Origin: Fremontodendron californicum
Taxonomy: Eukaryota > Streptophyta > Magnoliopsida > Malvales > Malvaceae
Assembly (NCBI GenBank): GCA_030761205.1
Contig: JAULJL010000027.1
Coordinates: forward strand, 1,493,001-1,557,000
Length of the DNA: 64,000 nucleotides
Direction: 5' to 3'
Shown in pieces: positions 45,877 through 57,900 of this stretch. Below the pieces are notes generated by a model. The model worked only from the letters and a program-made list of their open reading frames with translations, was not told the origin of the DNA and ran no database searches. Within the stretch, counting starts at the first letter, position 1. Every line of letters begins with the position of its first letter. Both the position numbers and the translations under genes were made by a program.

Positions 45877-48816
45877 CTCCCCCTCAATACCAGCTCTTCC
45901 TCTTTGCACCATGTTGAGTTGACGACGAAACATTTCAAATTTGTTGATACTCAAACCTTTTGTGAATAAATCTGCCACCGGACTAAATGTTTCATCATAG
46001 TCTAGCTCATACTTCTGAGAGAAACCACGAGCCACCAACCGTGCCTTGTACCTTTCAATCGACCCATCTGGACGATGTTTTATCTTGTAAACCCACTTGC
46101 AGGATATGGGTTTCACATCTCTTGGTTTTGGCACTAGATCCCAAGTCTGATTCTGCTCAAGCGCAGTGATCTCTTCTTTCATAGCCATAATCCACTTAGA
46201 ACTCTGTGATGCTTCTTCAAACGTCTCAGGTTCTGTTGCAATTGGTTCTTCCACTATGGCTGCATTAGCATATTTGGGATTTGGCTTCCGTGCTCTTGTT
46301 GTCCTTCGGATTTGTGATTGTGGAGATGGTTCTTCCACTTCACTCGATCTAACATCTGGTTGATACACACCAGTTTGCCAAGGACTCTGGACTAACACTT
46401 GCTCGTCATCGTCATCATCACATAGGTCTTCTACTTCGTCTGAAGTTGATTGAAGTTGGACAATATACTCTCCCATTTTCTGTTGTAGCATGTCTTCAAA
46501 TTCTTTTGAATCTGACAACACGTCCTTTTCTGAGGACCACCAGGAAGATGCTTCATCGAATACCACATTGCGTGAAGTGTAACATCTTCCACTCGTAGGA
46601 TCACAACATTTCCACCCTTTTCTTTGGTTGTCGTATCCCACAAAGATACACCTAGTTGCTTTCTTATCAAACTTGCTACGTAAATGATCAGGAACAAATA
46701 CATAACATACACAACCAAATACTCGAAAGTAGCTGACTGAAGGTTTCATTTTCCACAATTTCTCAAAGGGTGAAACAAACTCTAACCTTGGTTGAGGAAG
46801 TTTGTTGATCACATGGGCTGCGGTTCTCATAGCTTCGGCCCAAAATCTTCCGGGTACATTCTTTGCATGCAGCATACTCCGACAAATTTCTGCAAGATGC
46901 CGATTCTTTCTCTCTGCTACACCATTCTGTTGTGGTGTATTGACACAAGTATACTGATGACGTATGTTGCATTCTCGTAGGTATTGAGAGAATTCGCCTG
47001 AGCTATATTCTCCTCCATTGTCTGTGCGCAAGCAACATATCTTCTTTCCCACTTCTCCTTCAACTATCTCTTTGAACTCTTTAAACTTTGAGAAAGTGTC
47101 AGACTTTTCTTTCATAAAGAAAACCCACACATACCTGGAGAAATCATCAATAAACGTCACCATGTACCGCATTCCACTAATTGATGGTTGCTTAACGGGC
47201 CCAAATACATCAGAGTGAACTAACTCTAATGGTTCTTTTGCTTTAAACTTTGACTCATCGTATGGCAATTGGTGTGCTTTACCATATTGGCATCCTGCAC
47301 AAACTGTGTCTGTTCTTATGTCAAGCTGAGGAAGTCCCTTAAGCATCGACTTCTTCATCATCATACTTAGCTTGGAATAACTAACATGACCTAACCGCAT
47401 GTGCCATAAATCTGCTGTATCGCTCCTTCTTGTCTTGTCTACATATGCTGACTCTGCTGACATCACGTAGACTGACTCCAGACGTCGTCCTTCCATCATC
47501 GGCTGTCCTGAGATTTTGAGATCACGATATACCTTCACATCTCTTGGACCAAACAGAATATGGTGACCTGACGATGTTAATTGTGCCACTGAAAGCAAAT
47601 TTTTCTTCATGCCTTGGACATGGTAAACATCTTGTAGTAGTACTTGATTATGACTATATCGAGGTGCTACTACCGTCTTACCGATGTGAGTAATCGGTAA
47701 TCTTGAATTATCAGCTGTCACAACAATGCGATTTCCCTTGTATTCTGACAGGTTCTGCAACTTCTGTTTATCGCCTGTCATGTGATTTGAGCAACCTGAA
47801 TCGACAATCCAGTCATTCTCATAGTCAATTCGGTCAGCCGTTGTTACTGTGAGAGCTAACTCTTCCTCTTGCATAGCAAAAAATGCTTCAGCGTCCCAAT
47901 CATCTTCGCTTTTCTCCTTTGTACTAGAAGTAGCAGCATTGCTCTCAGCGGGCCTTTTGTTAAACCAACAATCTTTTGCCATGTGACCTTTCTTGTCACA
48001 GTTGTAACAGTTACCTTCAAATCTTTTATTGTTGCTACGATTCTTTGAAGCTCCCCCTGGACGAGAGCTCCCTTCTCCTTGATGACTTTTTGTCTTGTCA
48101 CCATACTTTTTAGATCCACCACCGACGTGCTGTTTGAATTTGCCTTTGCTTTTGTTGGTGTAGAGTGCTTCCTCTTCACTTTTCAACGAGACCCCTCCCA
48201 TTTGCTTGGCCATAGATTCTTGACCAACAAGCAAATTTTCAAACTCTACAAGTGATGGTTGAGTTGGCCATCCTTGTATAGCGGCAACGAAGCTGCGATA
48301 TTCGGGCCTCAAACCATGGATAATTATTCTTTTTACCCTGGTATCTCCAATAGCAGCTGTAGGATCTAAATCAGAAATTTCACGGCATAACGTTTTTACC
48401 TTGTGAAAGTATTGAGCAATCGGTATATCTCGTTGTGCAACTGATAACAATTCATTCTCAAGAAGTTGAAGTCTTGTGTCATTCTTTCTCGAAAAGAGTG
48501 CATCTAAAGTATCCCACGCTTCTTTTGGCGTTTCTAGCTTTTGTATGTGTTCCAACATTTCTTCTTCAACTGTGGTCTTAAGGGCAAACATGGCTTTACC
48601 CACTTTAATCTTCCATTTGCGCAAGGTTCCTTGAGCATCTTCTTGCTCGGGCTTCGTAACTTCACTACCACCAACGACTTCCCAAAGGTCTTGACCTTGT
48701 AGGTAAGACATCATACACGTCTTCCACGTGTTGTAATTTTTGTGATTGAGCTTCTTGATTCCTCCAACTACTTGAAGATCACCCATCGTGTCGGCAAGAC
48801 TAACAATACCGAACAA
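45871..48816 (-). CDS. Copia polyprotein: gag, protease, integrase, with RT/RNase H deleted in frame (981 aa)
   Basis: Residues 11-250 are the gag region typical of copia ([17 protein letters not shown]). The zinc knuckle [14 protein letters not shown] is near 269-282, the protease motif [12 protein letters not shown] near 335-346, and the GAG-pre-integrase block [14 protein letters not shown] follows. The integrase core has catalytic Asp in HSDVFGP (about 534) and TDNGGEYSS (about 597), and Glu in [11 protein letters not shown] (about 635). The RT begins at about 870 ([29 protein letters not shown]) but breaks after DETFSPVA (about 947) and jumps directly to [21 protein letters not shown], normally the C-terminus after RNase H. 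The catalytic YVDD box and all of RNase H are lost, yet the frame is kept. The ORF runs through the polypurine tract and stops on TAA inside the 3' LTR. The true start may be Met1 or Met11. Confidence 0.93.
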   Translation of the reverse strand: MFGIVSLADTMGDLQVVGGIKKLNHKNYNTWKTCMMSYLQGQDLWEVVGGSEVTKPEQEDAQGTLRKWKIKVGKAMFALKTTVEEEMLEHIQKLETPKEAWDTLDALFSRKNDTRLQLLENELLSVAQRDIPIAQYFHKVKTLCREISDLDPTAAIGDTRVKRIIIHGLRPEYRSFVAAIQGWPTQPSLVEFENLLVGQESMAKQMGGVSLKSEEEALYTNKSKGKFKQHVGGGSKKYGDKTKSHQGEGSSRPGGASKNRSNNKRFEGNCYNCDKKGHMAKDCWFNKRPAESNAATSSTKEKSEDDWDAEAFFAMQEEELALTVTTADRIDYENDWIVDSGCSNHMTGDKQKLQNLSEYKGNRIVVTADNSRLPITHIGKTVVAPRYSHNQVLLQDVYHVQGMKKNLLSVAQLTSSGHHILFGPRDVKVYRDLKISGQPMMEGRRLESVYVMSAESAYVDKTRRSDTADLWHMRLGHVSYSKLSMMMKKSMLKGLPQLDIRTDTVCAGCQYGKAHQLPYDESKFKAKEPLELVHSDVFGPVKQPSISGMRYMVTFIDDFSRYVWVFFMKEKSDTFSKFKEFKEIVEGEVGKKICCLRTDNGGEYSSGEFSQYLRECNIRHQYTCVNTPQQNGVAERKNRHLAEICRSMLHAKNVPGRFWAEAMRTAAHVINKLPQPRLEFVSPFEKLWKMKPSVSYFRVFGCVCYVFVPDHLRSKFDKKATRCIFVGYDNQRKGWKCCDPTSGRCYTSRNVVFDEASSWWSSEKDVLSDSKEFEDMLQQKMGEYIVQLQSTSDEVEDLCDDDDDEQVLVQSPWQTGVYQPDVRSSEVEEPSPQSQIRRTTRARKPNPKYANAAIVEEPIATEPETFEEASQSSKWIMAMKEEITALEQNQTWDLVPKPRDVKPISCKWVYKIKHRPDGSIERYKARLVARGFSQKYELDYDETFSPVADLFTKGLSINKFEMFRRQLNMVQRGRAGIEGEC
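45877..45887 (-). other. Polypurine tract
   Basis: TTGAGGGGGAG on the minus strand, directly upstream of the 3' LTR; it primes plus-strand DNA synthesis. It lies within the coding frame of the element. Confidence 0.88.
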
Positions 48817-49302
48817 GCTTGATTTTGAGACACAAACTTGTAGAGTACAAACTCCTCACAACTCAAGAACGCTCAAACCAAAAATAGTACCTGAATAACT
48901 ATTTCACCGTGAATAGTACCGTATACGTGAACAGTATTGTACGTATGTCGTACACTAGAACAAATCCAGTATACGTTAACAATTACTGCAAAAGTATACA
49001 ACCACACGTATGAATAGTAACCGTATCTGTGAATAGTGACCGTATACTGGAACAGTGACCGTAGCCCGTGAATAGTGCACCAGGTAGGTTCCTAGGAAAG
49101 AGAGGTGGGTCACTGATAGACACACTTAAATACCAAGTCTTTCCTAGCCAGAACTTCCCTAGACACTTTCACACTACCACACTTTATTTCCAGCAACAAG
49201 AATAATTCTTTTCTGATGTGGAAGATCAGACAATACTGCAACCACAGAGCATACTAAGAACCAACACTTTCACTGCAGCGGAATAAGGACCACGAACCAA
49301 TG
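48817..49302 (-). other. Copia 5' leader with degenerate repeats
   Basis: Untranslated leader between the primer site and the ORF. At 48897-49078 the phrase gaatagt(a)accgtat / gaacagtgaccgtat recurs about six times with variation, a degenerate tandem array within the leader. Confidence 0.6.
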
Positions 49303-49314
49303 GCTCTGATACCA
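49303..49314 (-). other. Primer-binding site (initiator tRNA-Met)
   Basis: TGGTATCAGAGC on the minus strand, two bases from the 5' LTR end; complementary to the 3' end of plant initiator tRNA-Met, the standard copia primer. Confidence 0.95.
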
Positions 49315-49316
49315 AT

Positions 49317-49782
49317 TGTTGAGAAAAGCTTAGAGTAGATAACTCTAATTTTACCACTCAAAGAAGAAAGTTTAGATTTTAGGAAAACTCACAAATGCTC
49401 ACACTTCACTCTAGACTACACTCTTTAGAGAAGAACTCTTTAGGAAAACTTAGAACTTTTATTGCTTATTGAAGCTTACTACTTGATGATTTACAAATGC
49501 AAGGGAGGGGGGTATTTATACAATACCAAGACAAACACAAGCCACACAAATATAAAATCTAAATAAATTACAACCACCCATTGTTGTTTAATAACAACCA
49601 CACATTTAAATCACACAACTACAACCACACATTAAACCACACAATTACAACCACACATTAAACCACACAATTACAACCACACATTAAACCACACAATTGC
49701 AACCACACATTAAACCACACAATTGCAACCACACATTGTTAGACTTTTATTTTTCCTTGGGCTGGTATTGGACAATTTAACA
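49317..49782 (-). repeat. 5' LTR of the copia element
   Basis: 466 bp, apparently identical to the 3' LTR. TATA box TATAAATA at 49513-49520 (minus) would start the genomic RNA. Confidence 0.95.
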
Positions 49783-49787
49783 GATCA
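49783..49787. repeat. Target-site duplication (gatca), right
   Basis: Matches 45406-45410. Confidence 0.92.
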
Positions 49788-50797
49788 TTCTATTTTCTAC
49801 ATGATGATTCTAAATATTTTAATCATTTGCTTGTATAAAAAGCGAGATCACAATTAAGTCTCTGAACTCGATTATTGAAGGCATCTCTTTTTCAATATTG
49901 TGCAACATATCAGAAACAGAAAAAAAAAATAAAAATCTTATCAGCATAAAATGTTGTTAATGCGTAAGCCGCTATCATATGAAAAGGAGGGCTGCACTTA
50001 GATTAACATATAACGTATTGATGAAATCATGATGACCCAATACCCCAAACTTGCAATAAAAAAACTTTAAGAAAAAGATTAGTGCCAAAAAGCTATGGAG
50101 TATCCGAGAATAATTACAATGGAATTTAGAGTTTTAGTGTAGAAGGTGTAGACCTTCAAGTTATCAGTCCTTAGCCAGTTAGACTCGGTGATTAGATGCT
50201 TGGTGACACTTAGAAGGTTCAAGATTAAGATGACGACGAATAGGAAGAGAGGCGTGCAAAGTTAAGTTATGGAGGATTTTTTTTTTCCTTGCTTAATTGT
50301 TCTTATCCACCAATGAAATAATGACCATATGGGGTTTTTAAAGCCTTCTTTATAATGATTTAAGGTCCATCAATTCTTGAGGCGAAAGCGAAAAAGAAAA
50401 GAGTTTATGTACATTGGAATTGGCAACATAGAAATGAAAGCTGCTCTCCCTTGCTGGAGCCTGGAAGGCTGGAAGAGCCAATTAATCCAAGCTTTTTGCA
50501 TCAGTTTTTTGGCTAAACTAGGACACTTTTAAGTTTGATACAAAACAGGGGGAAAAAAGGGCTAAAACCCATCCACCGCCCCCCTTCCCTTCCAAGAAAA
50601 ATAGGGTCTGGGTCAATTTTCTCAAGCTGCATTTCTCTTTCAATTGACCAATCGTTTTAGTCAGTTACATTTTTGTCCTTTTTCTTTCATTTTGATATTT
50701 AAACTCCCTTTCAAGGTCTTAACGTCCACCAAAGCCAAGAGTAATCTAAACCACAGGAAAACCACGAAGTGAGAGCTGAGTGTCTAATCATTCCCTG
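49788..50797 (+). promoter_or_regulatory. Upstream region of the bisphosphate nucleotidase gene
   Basis: No gene. The copia insertion ends about 1 kb before the ATG, so it may sit at the edge of the promoter. No clear TATA box was identified. Confidence 0.35.
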
Positions 50798-53700
50798 ATG
50801 CCTTTAAATTGTTCAAGCCTGGTTTTCAGAGTCCCGCATATCCTGGGACAAACCAGAATAACCAACACCCAGAAGTTAACATCAACAACCTATGTAGGAA
50901 GTTTCTTCCCAACGAATAGGAAAAAAACCCACCAAAACAAGTCCTTACACATTGTTTCTCAGTTAAAGTTTAATCAAAACTACTCTTCTTCTTCTTCAGT
51001 AATGGAAGACCAGAGAAACCTTGTTCTTTCATCTCCAGGACCAGAAAAATATTCCAAGGAATTGGATGTTGCTGTCAGGGCTGTCCAGATGGCATGTTCA
51101 CTATGTCAGAAAGTTCAGGACAGTTTGATTTCTAAAACCAACAGTCCAGTTCATTCCAAAGATGATAATTCTCCTGTCACTGTGGCAGGTATACCAATCA
51201 ACTTTGTGCTGTTTTATTCATTTTCTGAATTGGGTTCTTGACAATAATGCTGTTCTTTTTTTTTTTTTTTTGGTTTCTAATTATATGTTTCATGGGTATA
51301 TTTAGTTCTTGTAGGCTAATGCTTCTTTCCTGTTAATTCTGCATATTTGGTGGTTCAATGTATTTCAAATTGTTTTATGAAGATATTTGGTGTTGTTGCT
51401 TTATTATCTTTTGTTAACAATCTATGGGCACTTTAAATTAGGAATCTTAAAAAGGGTTAGATACATAATGATGATCAAATTTCTCATTTAATTAGTCTTT
51501 ATATAGTTATATTATGAGTGGGAGGAACTATAGCAGGTCACCATTTAAGTGGGGAGAGATGTTGCATACTTTTTAATGGTCAATATTGCTGGAACATTCA
51601 GGATAACTCCATCCTCCATTCATGCTCGATTGTGACTGTCTTTCTGGTTGCTGAGAAAGGAAAGATAAGTAGGCCCATCAACATAAACTAACTGCAATCC
51701 TACAACAAATTGATTTCCACTGAACTACTGATTCTTTTTCAGAAACTTACCAAAACAACAAGTGTAACATTGTTCTATAATGCTGCTATTGTACAAAATC
51801 AAATGAATTTCATCCGCTTTACTTGCAGTGAATTACTTGATGTAACTGAACTGCATAACAGATGTTTTTCATGAATTAGCATATATCAGTTTGCTTGTAA
51901 CAAGAACAGTCTTTGACAGTAAAATAAGCCCTAGCTATGACACTAGGAGATGTTATAAATGTTGTGGAGGATTAAAGGAGACACATGCCTTCACTTACTT
52001 GTGTTTCTATTAATTATTTTACTCCCTTGCTTATGCTTCTAATATCCATCTTAGATGAACCAGAAATTCCTATTTAAAATAGAAGTTCACTGCAAGCTCA
52101 TTTGATGTTTTGAGATTTCTACTCTGCATAATTTTGTGCATGATCTATAGTTTGTGGCTGGAGTTCTCTTCCCATAGTTGTTCGGACTTCGGACCACTTC
52201 TCTACCATCCTCAAGACCCCCTCCTCTGCTCCTACTGAAGTAATCTACCACTCATATAGCTCCTTTCCTGATATTTTCAACTCTTCTTATTCAGGCATAC
52301 TTCTCACCCTTCTAACAGTATTTAGTTGGAATATCACTGAAATTTTGCCCCTGGATGGAGTAAAGCACTTCCGATCAAAATATTGAAGTTGTCATGCGAC
52401 TATTGTTTGACAAATTTGCTGGGGGGCACCTTGTTATTGATTTATGGAGCATCAGTTTGAAGCAAATGTGGCATAAAAGTAGTAAAGCCACTTTATTTTG
52501 TTTTAGTTGTTTTTAGTTGAGATGAACCTTTTGGTTAATAACTTGTCATCCCTGGAGAAGTGAATTAAATTTCATGTTTTTATTTGAGTAGTTCTGTACT
52601 AATCACAACATTCTAGATTGTCTAATCATCTTGGTTAACTCTGTGTAACCAGATTGGAGTGTTCAAGCAACTGTAAGCTGGATACTTTCTGAATCCTTTG
52701 GGTGTAAAAATGTGTCTATTCTTGCTGAAGAAGATGTTCAAACCCTCTCTAAGGCTAATGCAACAGGGTTGTTAGCTGCTGTGGTAAAAATAGTCAATGA
52801 CTGCCTAGCTGAGGCACCACATTTCGGGCTTAAGGGTCCGGAAACACCACTTAGGAGTTCGGATGTTATCGAAGCCATTAGTCGATGCAATTCAACCGGA
52901 GGCCCTACCGGAAGATTTTGGGCACTTGATCCTGTTGATGGTACATTGGGGTTTGTTCGTGGTGATCAATATGCTGTTGCTTTAGCACTAATAGAAGATG
53001 GAGAAGTTGTGCTTGGTGTTCTTGGTTGCCCAAATTATCCAATGAAGAAAGAATGGCTAAGTTATCATCATCGCTATCATAGAATTATATCTAAATTGAC
53101 CCAACCAACATCTGAATCATGGGATAAAGGTTGTGTGATTCATGCAAGGAAAGGTAGTGGTGAGGCTTGGATGCAGCCTTTACATCAGAAGAATAAGCTG
53201 CTAGAATGGCCAAATTCTGCAATACCAGTTCAAGTATCCTCCATTGATAATCCAGCATTGGCTACTTTTTGTGAACCAGTTGAGAAGTCAAATTCAAGCC
53301 ATTCCTTCACAGCAGGATTAGCTCACAGTGTCGGGCTTAGGTGCATATATTTTTTCTTTTTCTTTTTTATATCTCATTTTCCAAACTATCTATTCCAATT
53401 GCCAGAATTTTGTTGACTCTTGGAAACGAAAGATTCACATTTTATGCTTTCTTCTCTGACAAATATAAATAAATTGAACTTAAGTTCTATATATTGTTCC
53501 ATGACTTCTCATCAAATGGAACTAGGTCCTTGGGTTATATAAGGCATGGCTAGCTTAGATTATAGAAATAAAGTTAAAATGGATGACAGAAAGCAAAGAA
53601 AGGATTGTAGGATTCTTTGGACATAAACATGACCTATGTTGCTCGAACTCTTCATTTTTTTTAAAATATCAGTGTCCGACACCCCTGTCCAACCCATATC

Positions 53701-54182
53701 CGGACATGGGTATGAGGATATGACCCTCCAAATACATGGAAAAATTTATAAAAAATTAAACAAACTCATGTCGTACACATACCCATATCCGACACTCACA
53801 CCCAAGTTCGAGTAACATAGAACATGACATGCTTCAGCTGTGTAACAAAAAAGTAATGACTTTTTTTTTCAAATGCAGGAAGCAACCACTGCGTGTATAC
53901 AGCATGGTGAAATATGCAGCCATAGCTCGAGGGGATGCTGAAATATTTATGAAGTTTGCAAGGACTGGGTACAAGGAAAAGATATGGGATCATGCAGCTG
54001 GTGTGATTATCATACAGGAGGCTGGTGGTGTGGTAACTGATGCAGGAGGATCTCCTCTTGATTTTTCAAAGGGTATATTCTTGGAAGGTCTCGATCGAGG
54101 TATAATTGCTTGTTCTGGAGCTAAACTACATGAAAGAATCATCAAAGCTGTTGATGCTAGCTGGAACTCCTCCAGTCTATAA
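50798..54182 (+). CDS. AHL: 3'(2'),5'-bisphosphate nucleotidase, HAL2-like (PAP phosphatase)
   Basis: Inositol-monophosphatase superfamily enzyme that removes the 3'-phosphate of 3'-phosphoadenosine 5'-phosphate, a by-product of sulfation and a plant stress signal. Three exons: 50798-51188, 52653-53340, 53879-54182, giving 460 aa. The first 68 residues are Ser/Thr/Lys-rich without acids and look like an organelle transit peptide; an internal Met (MEDQRN, codon at 51002) would give a cytosolic form. Metal-binding landmarks are LAEED (residues 154-158), WALDPVDGT (220-228) and WDHAAG (396-401). The large middle exon and the block [17 protein letters not shown] fit plant AHL-type proteins rather than SAL1. 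Intron 2 carries a MITE ending 58 bp before exon 3. Intact. Confidence 0.9.
53634..53820 (-). mobile_element. MITE family A, copy 4 (in bisphosphate nucleotidase intron 2)
   Basis: 187 bp. Starts ctatgttgctcgaactc and ends gttcgagtaacatag. Perfect 8-bp target duplication aacatgac at 53626-53633 and 53821-53828. Same orientation as copy 2. Its right end is only 58 bp from the exon 3 acceptor. Confidence 0.92.
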
Positions 54183-54734
54183 TCATTTTACCTTTTATAT
54201 TGATTACTACAAACCAAAATGCTTGATAGAGTGAGGATGCCTACGACATATATAAGTCTGCATGTTTATTTCTGTTTATAAAGCTCAAGATATCATCAGG
54301 CTGCTTGAGCATCAGCCAAGAGTTGGGTTTTTACTTTTTTATTTAAAGTTGTTTTAATAACTCTGTAAAGAGTGGACTTTTCCCACCCTGTACTAATGCC
54401 ATTGTTAATATTTTTGCAACAAGTCCATTAATCGAGATGAATTGTTTAAGTTGGATGTGACCTAATCGATCGAGATGAATTGTTTAAGTTTTTTCGTTCT
54501 TACATATTAGGTAGACCCCAAAGGTCAGTTCTATATGATAGGAAAGTGATAGAGACCAGTTCTGCTATATATCTCTATCCTCTTGGAACTTATGGTCTTG
54601 TTCTTGAGGCTCCTTAACTAGACATCACACTATGAACCAATTGTAAAATGAAACTCTCTATATATAGAATCAATTCATACATGAAAATCATCTAAGTCTT
54701 TGTATAAGGTGTCTGCTAATCAAACTCCAGACTG

Positions 54735-54769
<35 letters not shown>

Positions 54770-54925
54770 CAGAAAGTAGCACTCAAAACAACTTACAGAG
54801 ATATGTGCAACAAAAGCCAGGATCCAGGAATAACAAGCTCTGTCTGCTCCTTCCTGGAAAAAGTGCATATAAGCAGAACTAACACATGAGGTTACTGTAT
54901 ATCTTGTTGCCGGTAGCCTGTGCCA
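54183..54925. other. Convergent spacer between the nucleotidase and SCAMP genes
   Basis: Holds the 3' UTRs of both genes. At 54430-54492 the phrase cgagatgaattgtttaagtt occurs twice (54436 and 54471), a short direct repeat. No further gene. Confidence 0.5.
54737..54766. repeat. (TA)n microsatellite
   Basis: 30-bp AT run in the convergent spacer. Confidence 0.95.
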
Positions 54926-57900
54926 TTACATGGCAGCCCTCATAGCTCCTCTTGCAGCCTCATGCTTCATCTCAGCAGCTTTGCCGCTGCCACGGAAATA
55001 CATGTATACTTGCTGCAAAGCCAACAGTCAACGATGTTAGAAATCCCATACGTGCATGTGTATGTGATATTTGCAATGAATCAGGTAGGGGACTGAACAA
55101 ACCTGGATAACCCAGATGCTTACAAGTGATTCAACACAGAATAATCCAAAACCAATAAAGTAGAAGATCTACACAAACAAAAGATTTTTTTCATCAAATC
55201 GTCAAGAGAAAAAAAATTTCTCAACTTTTTGGCTAAAGTCAACTGCAATCACAATGTTAAAGCCTTAAGCAGTACACAGCATTCTTTTTGTTCCCATCTA
55301 TATCCCACTTAACACCATAATGTAATAAATTTATGCTACAGACTAATCAAATGCTTCACTGTTTTAATGATGAAGCCTGATTGTGGGATAAAGCTTCTGG
55401 TCAGATTTAAGGATATACTTACCCCAACCAAAGCATGGTCACCAATAAGATCTACTGCAGGTAGGATCCCACTGTATGGGACAGAAAAACATTAGTAAGA
55501 TATAGGAAGAAAAACTGAACTAGAATACCAATTTTGCATCTCAAATACTTGCAGTACATTGGCATTCTACTCAGATAACAGTTGATCCATTATCTTGTAT
55601 TTGAAATAGAAGAATCCAAAAGAAGAAAATGCACTGTTTGGAGGATAAGTGCATCATGTCAACTCTAATGCACTGATGTAGTTGCAAATAAAGAGATAGA
55701 TTCAAGTCACATTACTCCAACTTAAATAGAGATTGCCAAAGGTCAGATAAAAAAATAGTTTAGGAACATACGTTAGTGATTTCCCTCTAAAAACTATAGG
55801 GGGAGCCACCGCTGCGAAGATGCAAAAGCCGATATGAAGCTATAAACAGGAAAAAAAGGAATAAAAGAATCAGTACCTACCAACTCCTAGAGGAAAAAAA
55901 ACATATCTATCAGGAGAAAATGAGATATTACCAAATCAAACAGGAAAAACGATCCAAACCTCAAAGAACTTTCTTTCCTGCATGATAGTCATAGGATGAG
56001 AATAATTCAAATTAAATAAGGGCTGATTAGCAAGTGCTAGGAACGTGAACAGCCAGATTTAAGAAACTAGCAATAGAAGTAGGCATTGGAGCCAAGCAAA
56101 CATTTAAAAAAGATACTGCAATATTAAGAAAAAGCGTGGAGTATATTAAGTACCTAAAAGCACGATACAGTGGGCGATACCACAAAACATAGGCTCCTGG
56201 GACCCCTGCTATGAAGTAGATGATAGCCAAGAACCAGATCCTCACACCTAAACAATAATAAATAAGGTAAAACACAACATAATACTAACATTATATTCAA
56301 AATGAAAACAAGAAATATGCAACTACATTTCTAAACTAACCTTGCCCTTCGATCCATGCTGTAGTAACAGCTATGAGGTTCCATAGAAGGCACAGAACCA
56401 ATCCTGCATAGAATCACCATATACATCACCCAACCGTCCTCCACTACTTGGCTTACACCAAAGCCTTTTCCAACTAAAGAGTTAAACAAAATAAAAGCAT
56501 GGTACAAATAATTACCCAATGCAATCTATCAAAGAATACAAATTCATATTGATACAGCACAAATTTTCTTTTTGGCCAACAATATTACAAATTGAGCAAT
56601 GCTTAGATGCACCATGCATAGAACAAAAGGTAGCAATAAGCCTTCAACAAAAACTTACATACCTAAAAATGTTGAAAATGCAACATACTGCAATCTTTGT
56701 AGATGAATTGGTATATCATTTGCAATATCATGATGAATGATCGGAAAAAATGGCGGCCAATTTTTCTCTTCTAGAACAATTCCAGCTGCAAAACAGAGAA
56801 GTCAAACTCTAGCTCATGGCAGAAATGTAAGAGTAATTGACCATAAAAGGAAATAGAATCTGGTCAAAATATTTTGCAAACCAAATGTCATCTAGAGCAA
56901 ATATTGAAATTATGAGCAAGCTAAATGTGATCAGTGTGACTAGTCAAACTATAAAAAGAAAATGAAAGTTACCTCTTGCTGCTGCCTCCTCTTTGCGCTT
57001 CACTTCCTGCGTGGAATAAGCTGATCAGTGAAAATTGTAGGGATGGAATAACTTATAAGGTGCCAAAGGGCAGTAAACAAAATAAAGTTCTTGCTATTTA
57101 TTTATGAAAAAAACATGCATGAATGAAAACTTGCATCTTAAAACCATCCAAATAACTTAGTACGCTAAAACACAAAGAGATAACACACATGATATCCCAT
57201 CAACAGCCTAATAGTATCCTAATAGTAATTTGTAAGACAAGAATTATTGAGATATATTCGGCTTTCATCACACCAGATTCTAAATGTATTGATAAGACAT
57301 CTTTGGGAGCAAATTAAGAACAAAAATAAATCTATGATTCTGTAGAATAAAAATGAATTCGAAGTTACAAAATCTCTTCCATGACATACCTGCTCCCGCC
57401 TTCTCAGTTCAGCCTCCTTAGCCTGGAGTTCCTTCTCTTTTTTCTTCAAATCCTAGATTTAAACAGTAAAACCAGAACAGTGAGATCAAACGCTTAACCA
57501 AATTATGGAAATGGCATTTAGAGACAGGTGAGCTCTTCACCAACCTGATAATATGATCCTCCTGAAGCTGTATCGAGAGGAATGTCAATTGTTGCCTCAC
57601 GATCATAATTGAAACCAGCAGGTTCAGGAGGTAGTGGTGAAAGTCTTGAGTTTGATGCAGGGGGAACGCTTGAAGTATTCTGAAAATGTATTGATAATAT
57701 GCGATCAAGAAGGAAGTATCATAAGCAAATTTTCCGGTATACAGATGTTCAGAAGCAATACTAAAAGGCCTAATAAAAAATATAGCAAGAAACTTATTTT
57801 TTTTTCTGAATTAAATCATCCTAAACCTTGATCAAATGCAAGCTAACTCCTAAACCTATCAGCATTACAGAGAGAACTCAGGCCTTAGGTCAATCAGTAC

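Larger units (their letters stand above)
45411..49782 (-). mobile_element. Ty1-copia LTR retrotransposon, young, RT/RNase H deleted
   Basis: Complete element of 4372 bp on the minus strand. Two 466-bp LTRs (45411-45876 and 49317-49782) looked identical base for base on inspection. They have TG...CA ends and are flanked by gatca target duplications. An initiator-Met tRNA primer site (TGGTATCAGAGC) lies two bases inside the 5' LTR, and a polypurine tract TTGAGGGGGAG abuts the 3' LTR. The internal region has one long ORF covering gag, protease and integrase, but the RT core and RNase H are missing. Usual copia internal regions are near 4-5 kb; this one is 3.4 kb. Identical LTRs mean recent insertion, so this deleted form was probably mobilised by enzymes from an intact relative. 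Confidence 0.95.

Noticed and set aside
46431..48179. Alternate-frame ORFs inside the copia element
   Set aside because: They overlap the 981-codon gag-pro-int frame in other frames or on the other strand and carry no motifs.
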